A stretch of DNA of 5,486 nt from Ignavibacteria bacterium UBA5771 (GCA_002418685.1 DIEP01000092.1:3134-8619), one strand, 5' to 3'; shown: positions 1-5,486, counted from the stretch's first letter. Notes: generated by a model from the letters alone, not told the origin. A program made the numbers and translations.

Positions 1-1205
1 ATAACAACTTTGACAAATCCCGTAGTCTCGCCAATGGCTGTTGCTTTCCCACTTGCTGTGAATGGGAATTTGCCAATTTTGACAGTATAACCTTGCTCTT
101 TTGCTTTGGCTTCTGTCAAGCCAACACTTGCCACTTGCGGGATGCAATACGTGTTCCCTGGAATATTATTATAATCAATTCCATTAGTCGGATGTCCCGC
201 AATAAACTCCGCTGCTTCAATACCTTCGGCAGATGCTTTATGGGCAAGCCAAGGTGCTCCCGCAATATCGCCTATTGCGAAGACATTTTTAATATTTGTT
301 TGTAAATGATTATTTACTTTAATAAATCCTTTTTCTAAAGTTATCCCAAGATTTTCAAGTCCAATATTTTCTGTATTTGCCTGAATACCAATTGCATTTA
401 AAGCAATTTCTGCATTCAATACGGTTTCGGAGCCATTTTCTTTTTGCACCTTGATTTCCACGCCTTTTTTCTTTGAAACAGCAGACTGAACTTTTGTTTT
501 CGTCAGAATATCAATACCATATTTCTTATAATTTCTTGCAAGTTCTTTGGAGATTTCTTCATCTTCAATTGGCAAAATTCTATCCATCATTTCGATGATT
601 GTCACTTTTGAACCAATTGCATTATAGAAATATGCAAACTCAACGCCAATCGCTCCCGCACCCATAATAATGATTGATTCAGGGATTTTATTGGGTATCA
701 TTGCCTCACGGCTAGTAATTATATTTTTGCGATCAACCTCAATCCCAGGGAACATACGTGGGCGAGCACCCGTTGCTATTATTATATTTTTTGTTTCAAT
801 GGTATCAGTTACTTTACCGTCTTTATCACGGACTTCCACTTGTGTTGGACTTTTTATAAACCCATTACCAGCTACCAATTGCACTTTATTTTTTTTGAAA
901 AGAAACTGAATGCCTTTTGACATTTTATCAGCAACTTTTCGGCTGCGATCAACAATTTTCTGTATTTCAAAAGTGGAATCAACAGAGTTCAAGCCATAAG
1001 ATTCTGCTTCTTTAAAATGATTGATCATTTCAGCACTTTTGAGCAATGCTTTAGTTGGAATGCAACCCCAATTCAAGCAAATACCGCCAAGTTCAGACCT
1101 TTCGATACAAATTGTTTGAAGTCCCAATTGCGCCGAACGAATAGCAGCAACATATCCACCAGGACCCGAACCAATTACAACCACGTCGACTTTAAAATTA
1201 TTCAT
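1..1205 (-). CDS. lpdA: dihydrolipoyl dehydrogenase (E3), C-terminus cut off by window edge
   Basis: This is the flavoprotein E3 subunit of 2-oxoacid dehydrogenase complexes (or glycine cleavage). It reoxidises dihydrolipoamide and passes electrons through a disulfide and FAD to NAD+, in the cytoplasm. I translated the minus strand from the ATG at 1205-1203: 401 codons are open to the left edge, against about 460-475 in the family, so the last part of the dimerisation domain with its catalytic His-Glu pair is missing. Visible motifs are the N-terminal FAD site GSGPGG (residues 12-17), the redox-active pair C43/C48 in GGICLNWGCIPTKAL, an ATGARPR segment, the NAD-binding GAGAIG (182-187), and the second FAD motif AIGDIAG with D313 followed by AHKA. 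The start fits because the FAD motif lies at the usual distance and an AAGGAA site sits upstream. It lies 45 bases downstream of dus on the same strand. A mercuric reductase or glutathione reductase is less likely given the LNWGCIPTKAL motif and the lack of extra domains. Confidence 0.95.
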   Translation of the reverse strand, partial: MNNFKVDVVVIGSGPGGYVAAIRSAQLGLQTICIERSELGGICLNWGCIPTKALLKSAEMINHFKEAESYGLNSVDSTFEIQKIVDRSRKVADKMSKGIQFLFKKNKVQLVAGNGFIKSPTQVEVRDKDGKVTDTIETKNIIIATGARPRMFPGIEVDRKNIITSREAMIPNKIPESIIIMGAGAIGVEFAYFYNAIGSKVTIIEMMDRILPIEDEEISKELARNYKKYGIDILTKTKVQSAVSKKKGVEIKVQKENGSETVLNAEIALNAIGIQANTENIGLENLGITLEKGFIKVNNHLQTNIKNVFAIGDIAGAPWLAHKASAEGIEAAEFIAGHPTNGIDYNNIPGNTYCIPQVASVGLTEAKAKEQGYTVKIGKFPFTASGKATAIGETTGFVKVV

Positions 1206-1210
1206 AAACT

Positions 1211-1216
1211 TTCCTT
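1211..1216 (-). promoter_or_regulatory. Shine-Dalgarno site of lpdA
   Basis: Read on the minus strand the bases are AAGGAA, ending 5 bases before the ATG at 1205. This is the only purine-rich site in the 45-base dus-lpdA gap and it supports the chosen start. I see no hairpin terminator in that gap, which fits co-transcription of the two genes. Confidence 0.6.
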
Positions 1217-1250
1217 TTTGTGAATTATATTTTTTTCAAAATTAGCAATG

Positions 1251-2243
1251 TTAATTATTTCTTTCATAAGTAGTTTCATATTGAGCAAGTTCTTCAAGGA
1301 AATCGTATAAAGCAGCCTTAATATCATTAAAATTGTCGAAAGTCATTAATTTCTGACGCACTTTCGCTGCATTAAATAATCCTTTCAAATAACCTGTATA
1401 ATACTTTCTAAATTCGATTATGCCGCCCCTATCACCTTTATATTCAATGCTTAAAGCGAGATGTTCAAGGCATAAGTTAATTCGATCTTCAGCAGTTGGA
1501 TGGGTAATAATCGTATTAAAATTCATTAGTTCCTTTGCTTGTTTGAACACATAAGGATTAGCACTTGCACCACGAGCAATCATCACACCATCAGCTAATG
1601 TTGTTGCGAATGCTCTTTGCACATCTTCGGCAGTCTGCACATCGCCATTCAAAATAACGGGGATTGAAACAACTTCTTTCACACGATTTATCCAGTCCCA
1701 ATCTGCAATTCCTCCAAGCCCCATATCACGAGTGCGAGTATGGACAGTAATGAATTGTGATCCTGCTGCTTGCACTTTTTGAGCAACTTCAAGGATATTT
1801 ATGTTATCCTTTGTCCAACCAATGCGAGTTTTGACAGATACGGGAATTTTCACTGCATTAACAACGGAATTAACCATTTCAGCCATACGGTCAGGATCTT
1901 TCAGAAAAGCAGCACCTGCATCGTTATTGACTACTTTTTTCACCCAGCATCCGCAATTGATATCGAGAATATCAGCACCCGAATCTTCGACAATTTTTGC
2001 TGATTCAATTAAGGAAGTAGTGTTCCCACCAAAAATTTGAACGGCAATTGGTCGTTCTTCAGGAAGGAATCGCATTTTTTTTAGGGATTTATCGATATTT
2101 CGTATCAGTGCTTCGCTTGAAATAAATTCGGTAAAAACAAGGTCGGCACCTAATTTTTTGCATATTAGACGAAATGGAAGGTCTGTCACATCTTCCATTG
2201 GAGCTAAAACAATATATTGATGAATATTATTTACATTAAACAT
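1251..2243 (-). CDS. dus: tRNA-dihydrouridine synthase, DusB/NifR3-like
   Basis: An FMN-dependent enzyme that reduces a uridine in tRNA to dihydrouridine using NADPH. The 330-residue protein has the usual family length. The TIM barrel starts with LAPMEDVTDLPFR (residues 13-25), then VQIFGGN (68-74), then the active-site loop DINCGCWVKKV (94-104), where C99 aligns with the catalytic proton-donating cysteine. Next come VKTRIGW with K138, HTRTR with H168, NGDV (199-202) and the phosphate-binding IARGASANP (222-230). The C-terminal helical tRNA-binding domain includes FRKYYTGYLKGLFNAAKVRQKL (near 278-299), which resembles DusB more than DusA or DusC. The oddity is tryptophan at position 100, where most family members have proline (GCP). 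The start ATG at 2243 leaves a short N-terminus before the barrel; no clear SD precedes it. The site specificity within tRNA cannot be read from the sequence. It is divergent from rplM and probably leads lpdA in a two-gene unit. Confidence 0.93.
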   Translation of the reverse strand: MFNVNNIHQYIVLAPMEDVTDLPFRLICKKLGADLVFTEFISSEALIRNIDKSLKKMRFLPEERPIAVQIFGGNTTSLIESAKIVEDSGADILDINCGCWVKKVVNNDAGAAFLKDPDRMAEMVNSVVNAVKIPVSVKTRIGWTKDNINILEVAQKVQAAGSQFITVHTRTRDMGLGGIADWDWINRVKEVVSIPVILNGDVQTAEDVQRAFATTLADGVMIARGASANPYVFKQAKELMNFNTIITHPTAEDRINLCLEHLALSIEYKGDRGGIIEFRKYYTGYLKGLFNAAKVRQKLMTFDNFNDIKAALYDFLEELAQYETTYERNN

Positions 2244-2307
2244 AAGTTTTTTTGACGAAAAGAATTGGCTTTGATTTTTAAAAGAGAATAATAAAAGAGA
2301 GAAAGTT

Positions 2308-2337
2308 TTTGAATTACAATTTTTTTTATTAATTTTG
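2308..2337 (+). promoter_or_regulatory. candidate Bacteroidota-type promoter for rplM operon
   Basis: TTTG at 2308-2311 and TAATTTTG at 2330-2337 are separated by 18 bases. TAATTTTG matches the TAnnTTTG -7 element described for the primary sigma factor of Bacteroidota, and TTTG matches its -33 element; the usual spacing is around 19-21, so this is slightly short. Transcription would start a few bases after 2337, giving a leader of about 60 bases before rplM. The region is AT-rich, so a chance match is possible, but position and orientation are right. Confidence 0.5.
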
Positions 2338-2358
2338 TAGTTTTATTATTTTTCAATT

Positions 2359-2378
2359 CGTAAAGAAGAAATTTTACG
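2359..2378 (+). promoter_or_regulatory. small hairpin in the rplM leader
   Basis: CGTAAA (2359-2364) and TTTACG (2373-2378) form a perfect 6-base-pair stem, extendable by one G-U pair (2365/2372), around a purine-rich loop. It lies between the candidate promoter and the SD site, 14 bases before AGGAG. There is no U-run directly after it, so it is not a terminator. It might be part of a ribosomal-protein leader that binds L13, but this is inference. Confidence 0.4.
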
Positions 2379-2392
2379 TGAATAATTTATTT

Positions 2393-2397
2393 AGGAG
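2393..2397 (+). promoter_or_regulatory. Shine-Dalgarno site of rplM (supports GTG start)
   Basis: AGGAG lies 6 bases ahead of the GTG at 2404, the ideal distance. This site decides the non-ATG start; no ATG in frame nearby would preserve the conserved L13 N-terminus. Confidence 0.75.
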
Positions 2398-2403
2398 AAA
2401 ATT

Positions 2404-2865
2404 GTGGAAATTTCTGCTCGTATAACTAAATCTTTGAGAAAAGAAGACGTCCAGCGCAATTGGTGGATTATTGATGCTGAAGGCAAGACACTTGGTCGAT
2501 TAGCAACTGAAGCGGCAACACTATTGCGGGGTAAGCATAAAGCAAATTTCACACCGCACGTCGATAATGGGGATTTTGTTATTGTAATAAATGCTGAGAA
2601 AGTGCAAGTTGAAGGAAAACGTGCCGAGAAAAAAGAATACTTTCACCATACAGGATATCCTGTGGGTGCAAGGGTGCATTCCTTCAAAACATTAATTGAC
2701 AAAAAGCCTGCTTTTGTTATCGAGCATGCTGTGTGGGGTATGATTCCAAAAAATCGACTTGGGAGACAAATCATTAAAAAATTAAAAGTATATCGTGGCA
2801 CTGAGCATCCTCACGAAGCCCAAAAGCCACAGCTTTATACATTGAAACAATATCAGGAGAATTAG
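2404..2865 (+). CDS. rplM: 50S ribosomal protein L13
   Basis: L13 is an early-assembling protein of the large ribosomal subunit that binds 23S rRNA. The protein has 153 residues against about 142-150 in most bacteria; the N-terminus is about five residues longer than in E. coli and the C-terminus also has a short extension. Family features are NWWIIDAEGKTLGRLATEAATLL (about 19-41), the GKHKANFTPHVDNGDFVIVINAEKV block (about 43-67), HHTGYP (about 80-85) and the signature AVWGMIPKNRLGR followed by LKVYRGTEHPHEAQKP near the end. Translation starts at GTG 2404, 6 bases after a strong SD. The stop is one base before the rpsI ATG, and the rpsI SD lies inside the last codons of this gene, so the two are surely co-transcribed and probably translationally coupled. 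L13/S9 pairing is nearly universal in bacteria. Confidence 0.98.
   Translation: MEISARITKSLRKEDVQRNWWIIDAEGKTLGRLATEAATLLRGKHKANFTPHVDNGDFVIVINAEKVQVEGKRAEKKEYFHHTGYPVGARVHSFKTLIDKKPAFVIEHAVWGMIPKNRLGRQIIKKLKVYRGTEHPHEAQKPQLYTLKQYQEN
2855..2860 (+). promoter_or_regulatory. Shine-Dalgarno site of rpsI inside rplM
   Basis: AGGAGA ends 6 bases before the ATG at 2867 and lies within the final codons of rplM. Ribosomes finishing rplM would uncover or directly reuse this site, consistent with balanced L13 and S9 synthesis. Confidence 0.75.
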
Positions 2866-2866
2866 T

Positions 2867-3253
2867 ATGAATGTTATTCAAGCAACAGGGAGAAGAAAAA
2901 CGTCGGTTGCACAAGTAAGACTTTCCATCGGAACAGGGAAAATCATTGTAAATAATCGTCCATTTTTCGAATATTTTCCCATCGAATATACTCGTGAGAC
3001 AATCTTAAAACCATTGAAAATCACAGATGCACTCGGCAAATTCGATATACAAATTAAAACAAATGGTGGCGGCATTATGGGACAATCGGGCGCCATTCAA
3101 TTAGGTATCTCAAGAGCATTAGTTGAATTCAATGAAGAACTTCACGATAAATTGAAACCCGAGGGTTTGCTACGTCGCGACCCACGTATGGTTGAACGTA
3201 AAAAATATGGTCAGAAAAAGGCACGTAAAAGATTCCAATTCTCAAAACGTTAA
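2867..3253 (+). CDS. rpsI: 30S ribosomal protein S9
   Basis: S9 is a protein of the head of the small ribosomal subunit whose C-terminal tail reaches the P-site tRNA. The 128-residue length matches the family (about 130). It begins with the typical ATGRRKTSVAQVRL block (residues 6-19) followed by G-x-G-K-I-x-V-N. The central signature is NGGGIMGQSGAIQLGISRAL (about 66-85). The basic tail LLRRDPRMVERKKYGQKKARKRFQFSKR is present in full, including the invariant terminal S-K-R that contacts tRNA. The start is fixed by the SD in the end of rplM and a 1-base gap. It is followed by a 184-base spacer without a strong terminator, so read-through into rpsB is possible. Confidence 0.98.
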   Translation: MNVIQATGRRKTSVAQVRLSIGTGKIIVNNRPFFEYFPIEYTRETILKPLKITDALGKFDIQIKTNGGGIMGQSGAIQLGISRALVEFNEELHDKLKPEGLLRRDPRMVERKKYGQKKARKRFQFSKR

Positions 3254-3263
3254 TTTTTCTTTC

Positions 3264-3292
3264 TTGATCATTTATAAAATATTTGATCATTT
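3264..3292 (+). repeat. two direct copies of TTGATCATTT
   Basis: Identical 10-base copies lie at 3264-3273 and 3283-3292, 19 bases from start to start, close to two helix turns. Each contains the palindrome TGATCA, so the unit could be a pair of protein-binding half or full sites. As RNA the two TGATCA copies could pair with each other in a weak 6-base-pair stem with a 13-base loop, too weak for a convincing terminator. Confidence 0.45.
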
Positions 3293-3309
3293 CATTAGCA
3301 GTATATAAA
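3283..3309 (+). promoter_or_regulatory. weak candidate promoter for rpsB
   Basis: TTGATC (3283-3288, in the second repeat copy) and TATAAA (3304-3309) resemble -35 and -10 elements but are only 15 bases apart, and no TAnnTTTG match is found in the spacer; the nearest are TATATTTA (3327-3334) and AATGTTTG (3388-3395). If real, the repeat copies would overlap the -35 element. Treat as a guess in AT-rich DNA. Confidence 0.22.
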
Positions 3310-3361
3310 TACTAGAATACAAGAATTATATTTAATTATAAAAAATAATCATGTTTCTGGA

Positions 3362-3400
3362 TTGCTCAATTGTGTTCTGATTTAAAGAATGTTTGAGCAA
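3362..3400 (+). promoter_or_regulatory. long hairpin in the rpsB leader
   Basis: TTGCTCAA (3362-3369) and TTGAGCAA (3393-3400) are a perfect 8-base inverted repeat. Inside it, after two unpaired U (3370-3371), three G-U type pairs (3372-3374 with 3390-3392) and TTCT/AGAA (3375-3378 with 3386-3389) continue the helix to a 7-base loop, GATTTAA. The stem ends 24 bases before the SD and lacks a U-run, so it is a leader structure rather than a terminator. In E. coli rpsB-tsf is repressed by S2 through its 5' leader, so a similar role is plausible but not shown here. Confidence 0.5.
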
Positions 3401-3424
3401 GGTGATAGAAGCAGTTGTAAAAAC

Positions 3425-3430
3425 AAGGAG
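3425..3430 (+). promoter_or_regulatory. Shine-Dalgarno site of rpsB (decides start)
   Basis: AAGGAG ends 7 bases before the ATG at 3438. It selects this ATG over an in-frame TTG at 3393 that would add 15 residues unlike S2 and would sit inside the leader hairpin. Confidence 0.75.
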
Positions 3431-3437
3431 AATAGTT

Positions 3438-4343
3438 ATGGAACATAGTGTTTCGATTGAAACTCTATTAGCAGCAGGGGCACATTTTGGGCACTTAACG
3501 CGCAGATGGAACCCAAAAATGCAAAAATTCATCTTCGGAGAGAAAAATGGAATTCATATTATTGATCTTCGAAAGACTCAGATACTTCTCGATTACGCAA
3601 AAAATGCAGTACTCGATTATTCATCGCAGGGAAAAATAATTTTGATGGTTGGCACCAAACCTCAAGCAAAATCAGTAATTGAAGAAGCTGCGAAAAGAGC
3701 GGGGACACCGTTCGTGTCTGAACGCTGGCTTGGAGGAATGCTCACTAATTTTATTACAATTCGCAAGAGTATAAAACGCTTAAACGCAATTGATAAAATG
3801 GAAACCGATGGAACATTTGAGCGTCTTACTAAAAAGGAACGTCTGATGCTTAACCGTGAACGCGATAGACTTCGTAGAGTTTTTGGCGGAATCGAAAATA
3901 TGACAAGAATTCCCGGAGCTCTTTTTATTACAGATATTAAAAAAGAGCATATTGCTGTTCAAGAAGCACAAAAACTTGGGATCCCAATTATTGGAATCGT
4001 AGATACTAATACTGACCCTGACTTGGTTGATTTCCCAATTCCCGCAAATGACGATTCAATCAAAACTATCGAAGTGATTTCCAGTCTTATAGCAGATGCT
4101 ATTAATGAGGGTAGTAGCTTATCGAGAATTCGTATTGCTGAATTAGAAGGCGAGAAACATGCTCAGGTCAAAATTAACGAAAATACCGAAGAGACATTAA
4201 AAGCAAAACGTAAATTCAGAGAAAGGAAAAAATCCCCATCTGATGAATCTGTGCCGGTAGAAGTAATGACTAATAAACCTGAAAGTTCAGAACCCATCGT
4301 GGAAAAAAACGATAATACTTCTGAACCAACAGAAAAAATTTAA
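3438..4343 (+). CDS. rpsB: 30S ribosomal protein S2 with long charged C-terminal tail
   Basis: S2 is a late-assembling small-subunit protein that bridges head and body and helps recruit S1. The protein is 301 residues from the ATG at 3438; E. coli S2 is 241. The N-terminus VSIETLLAAGAHFGHLTRRWNPKM (about 5-28) and GIHIIDLRKT are diagnostic, as are the SERWLGGMLTNF segment, the long coiled-coil-like helices with RLTKKERLMLNRERDRL, GGIENMTRIPGALFITDIKKEHIAVQEAQKLGIPIIGIVDTN and the closing DLVDFPIPANDDS block. The last ~64 residues after RIRIAELE are low-complexity, rich in Lys, Glu, Ser and Pro, and probably disordered; such tails are common in S2 of several phyla. It is followed after 27 bases by tsf, the near-universal partner gene. 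Confidence 0.97.
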   Translation: MEHSVSIETLLAAGAHFGHLTRRWNPKMQKFIFGEKNGIHIIDLRKTQILLDYAKNAVLDYSSQGKIILMVGTKPQAKSVIEEAAKRAGTPFVSERWLGGMLTNFITIRKSIKRLNAIDKMETDGTFERLTKKERLMLNRERDRLRRVFGGIENMTRIPGALFITDIKKEHIAVQEAQKLGIPIIGIVDTNTDPDLVDFPIPANDDSIKTIEVISSLIADAINEGSSLSRIRIAELEGEKHAQVKINENTEETLKAKRKFRERKKSPSDESVPVEVMTNKPESSEPIVEKNDNTSEPTEKI

Positions 4344-4370
4344 TAATCTTAAAATAAAATATATAAATAT

Positions 4371-5246
4371 ATGGCTGATATAACACCCCAAATGGTTAAA
4401 GAATTGCGTGAGATGACTGGTGCGGGTATGGGCGATTGCAAAAAGGCATTAGTCGAAGCAGAGGGCGATCCAAAAAAAGCAATTGAAATATTGAGGAAAA
4501 AAGGTGCTGCATCCGCATCTGCCCGTGCAGGAAGAGTGGCGAATGAAGGTTTGATATATACAAAAACAAGTCCCGATTTTAAAAAATCAATAATCATAGA
4601 AATAAATTGTGAAACAGATTTTGTTTCTCGGAATGAAGAATTTATAAAGTATTTTACTTTATTGCGAGATGCATATTTTGATAATAATGTCAATACTGTT
4701 GAGGATTTATTGAAATTGAAAGTTGGAAATGACACCTTAGAAAGTTTGCATAATGAAATTCTTGCAAAATTTGGAGAGAAAATCCAAATCAGGAGAATGG
4801 GAAAATTGACTGTTGATAATGGTTGGATAGATGAATATATGCACACAGGCAATAAATTAGCAGTCCTTGCAGTTTTTGAAGGTGCATCGAACCCCACTCC
4901 ACTTGCAAAATCTCTCGCACACGATATCACAATGCAAATTGCTGCAATGAATCCAAAATTTGTCGATAGATCCGAAGTAAATTCGGCTACTCTCGAAAAT
5001 GAAAAGAAATTATATGCTCAACAAGCAATCGATGAAGGCAAAAAGCCTGAAATAGCAGAAAAAATTGCTCAAGGAAAATTGGAAAAATATTTTTCAGAAT
5101 TTTGCTTATTAGAGCAATCGTTCGTTAAGGATTCTAATAAAGTAGTAGGTGATGTGCTTAAGGAAATTTCAAAGGAAATGGGAACAGACCTTAAAATCAA
5201 ATCATTCTATAGATATTTCTTGGGCGAATCAGAAGATAACATATAA
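4371..5246 (+). CDS. tsf: elongation factor Ts
   Basis: EF-Ts is the guanine-nucleotide exchange factor that releases GDP from EF-Tu in the cytoplasm. The 291-residue protein matches the bacterial length (about 280-295). The N-terminal UBA-like domain that binds the EF-Tu G domain is clear: VKELREMTGAGMGDCKKAL (about 9-27), GDPKKAIEILRKKG (about 32-45). The core contains EINCETDFVSRNEEF with T82-D83-F84, the residues that intrude near the EF-Tu Mg2+ site. The second core half shows YMHTGNKLAVL and HDITMQIAAMNP, and the C-terminal region has KLEKYFSEFCLLEQSFVKD. The start at 4371 gives the canonical MADITPQMVKELRE N-terminus although no SD is present upstream. Its stop codon directly abuts the pyrH ATG. 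A 193-residue open frame on the opposite strand is a shadow. Confidence 0.98.
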   Translation: MADITPQMVKELREMTGAGMGDCKKALVEAEGDPKKAIEILRKKGAASASARAGRVANEGLIYTKTSPDFKKSIIIEINCETDFVSRNEEFIKYFTLLRDAYFDNNVNTVEDLLKLKVGNDTLESLHNEILAKFGEKIQIRRMGKLTVDNGWIDEYMHTGNKLAVLAVFEGASNPTPLAKSLAHDITMQIAAMNPKFVDRSEVNSATLENEKKLYAQQAIDEGKKPEIAEKIAQGKLEKYFSEFCLLEQSFVKDSNKVVGDVLKEISKEMGTDLKIKSFYRYFLGESEDNI

Positions 5247-5486
5247 ATGACACCAATTTATAAACGCATATTACTCAAGTTGAGTGGAGAAGCATTGGTT
5301 GGTAATCAGGGCTTCGGCATTGACCCCGATGCTCTCCAAAAATTTGCAAAGGAGGTTGTGCAAATTCATCAGCTTGGCGTTGAAATTGGAATTGTAATTG
5401 GCGGTGGAAATATCTTCCGTGGAGTTCAATCTCTTTCGAAAGGTATTTCCAAAGTTTCTGGTGATTATATGGGAATGCTTGCTACT
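5247..5486 (+). CDS. pyrH: UMP kinase, N-terminal 80 residues (cut off by window edge)
   Basis: This is the bacterial hexameric UMP kinase of the amino-acid kinase fold, which makes UDP from UMP and ATP for RNA, DNA and envelope precursors. I translated from the ATG at 5247: 80 codons are open to the window end, of about 235-240 expected. Diagnostic motifs are YKRILLKLSGEAL (residues 5-17), the GFGID stretch (22-26), the nucleotide-binding GGGNIFRG (52-59) and DYMGMLAT (73-80) at the edge. The ATG follows the tsf TAA with no intervening base and only a weak, distant purine stretch (AGAAG 5231-5235), so translation is probably coupled to tsf. Downstream frr is the usual next gene but lies outside the window. 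Confidence 0.96.
   Translation, partial: MTPIYKRILLKLSGEALVGNQGFGIDPDALQKFAKEVVQIHQLGVEIGIVIGGGNIFRGVQSLSKGISKVSGDYMGMLAT

Larger units (their letters stand above)
2244..2403. other. divergent intergenic region between dus and rplM
   Basis: 160 very AT-rich bases separate the two divergent genes. The right half contains the rplM promoter, leader hairpin and SD listed separately. For dus, on the minus strand, only a weak candidate is visible: TTGTAA (2319-2314) and TATTAT (2293-2288) separated by 20 bases, which I do not consider reliable enough to list as a promoter. No small ORF or RNA gene is recognisable. Confidence 0.6.
3254..3437 (+). other. rpsI-rpsB spacer (regulatory region, no gene)
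   Basis: 184 AT-rich bases with no credible ORF. Left to right it contains two TTGATCATTT repeats, a very AT-rich stretch with AATTATA twice (3324-3330 and 3334-3340), a long hairpin (3362-3400) and the rpsB SD. No GC-rich stem with a U-run is present, so I see no classical rho-independent terminator after rpsI. The length, unlike the near-zero spacing elsewhere in the cluster, suggests a separate promoter or leader for rpsB-tsf-pyrH. Confidence 0.6.

Noticed and set aside
93..1223. Three plus-strand frames (93-305, 670-909, 1017-1223)
   Set aside because: All overlap lpdA in antisense, which shows continuous family motifs; the frames have no SD and no recognisable protein features.
1206..1250. 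Terminator or promoter between dus and lpdA
   Set aside because: No hairpin and no convincing promoter elements in 45 bases; only an SD for lpdA is visible.
1770..2040. Two overlapping plus-strand frames inside dus
   Set aside because: Antisense shadows of the dihydrouridine synthase; no independent evidence.
2878..3096. 72-residue frame antisense to rpsI
   Set aside because: Shadow of the conserved S9 coding sequence with no start signal of its own.
3264..3295. Rho-independent terminator after rpsI formed by the TGATCA copies
   Set aside because: Only 6 base pairs, AT-rich, a 13-base loop and a short interrupted T stretch; too weak to call.
3393..3437. In-frame upstream extension of rpsB from a TTG at 3393
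   Set aside because: The added 15 residues do not resemble S2, there is no SD before the TTG, and a strong SD precedes the ATG at 3438, which gives the canonical S2 N-terminus.
4349..4930. 193-residue open frame on the minus strand opposite tsf
   Set aside because: It lies entirely antisense to a certain tsf gene, its translation resembles no family I know, and long antisense frames are expected opposite AT-rich coding DNA.

Overview
The window is a conserved housekeeping segment from an AT-rich bacterium. Gene content and order (rplM-rpsI-rpsB-tsf-pyrH in one run), the S2 protein with a long charged tail, and a rplM promoter of the TTTG/TAnnTTTG type all suggest the Bacteroidota/Chlorobiota (FCB) side of the tree. 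This placement is an inference; no taxonomic marker was searched.

Left part, minus strand (1-2243): a tRNA-dihydrouridine synthase of the DusB/NifR3 type reads leftward. After 45 bases it is followed by dihydrolipoyl dehydrogenase (E3), which runs off the left edge without its C-terminal dimerisation domain. The short gap and same strand suggest co-transcription. The gene pair has no obvious functional link.

Middle (2244-2403): a divergent intergenic region of 160 bases. On the plus strand it carries a good Bacteroidota-like promoter, a small perfect leader hairpin and a strong Shine-Dalgarno (SD) site ahead of rplM.

Right part, plus strand (2404-5486): ribosomal proteins L13 and S9 (1-base gap), then a 184-base spacer, then ribosomal protein S2, elongation factor Ts (27-base gap) and the first 80 codons of UMP kinase, whose ATG directly abuts the tsf stop codon. 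The spacer before rpsB has no gene. It holds two copies of TTGATCATTT and a long hairpin whose outer arms are TTGCTCAA/TTGAGCAA, a plausible leader for its own promoter or for S2 autoregulation. SD sites are strong before rplM, rpsI and rpsB, and missing before tsf.

Together the plus-strand genes supply two ribosome assembly pairs (L13/S9 and S2), the EF-Tu recycling factor and the pyrimidine nucleotide kinase often coupled to them. I see no mobile element, CRISPR array, tRNA, rRNA, defence gene or unknown gene. I do not see a previously undescribed system here; the more interesting points are the two leader hairpins and an altered active-site motif in the Dus protein.
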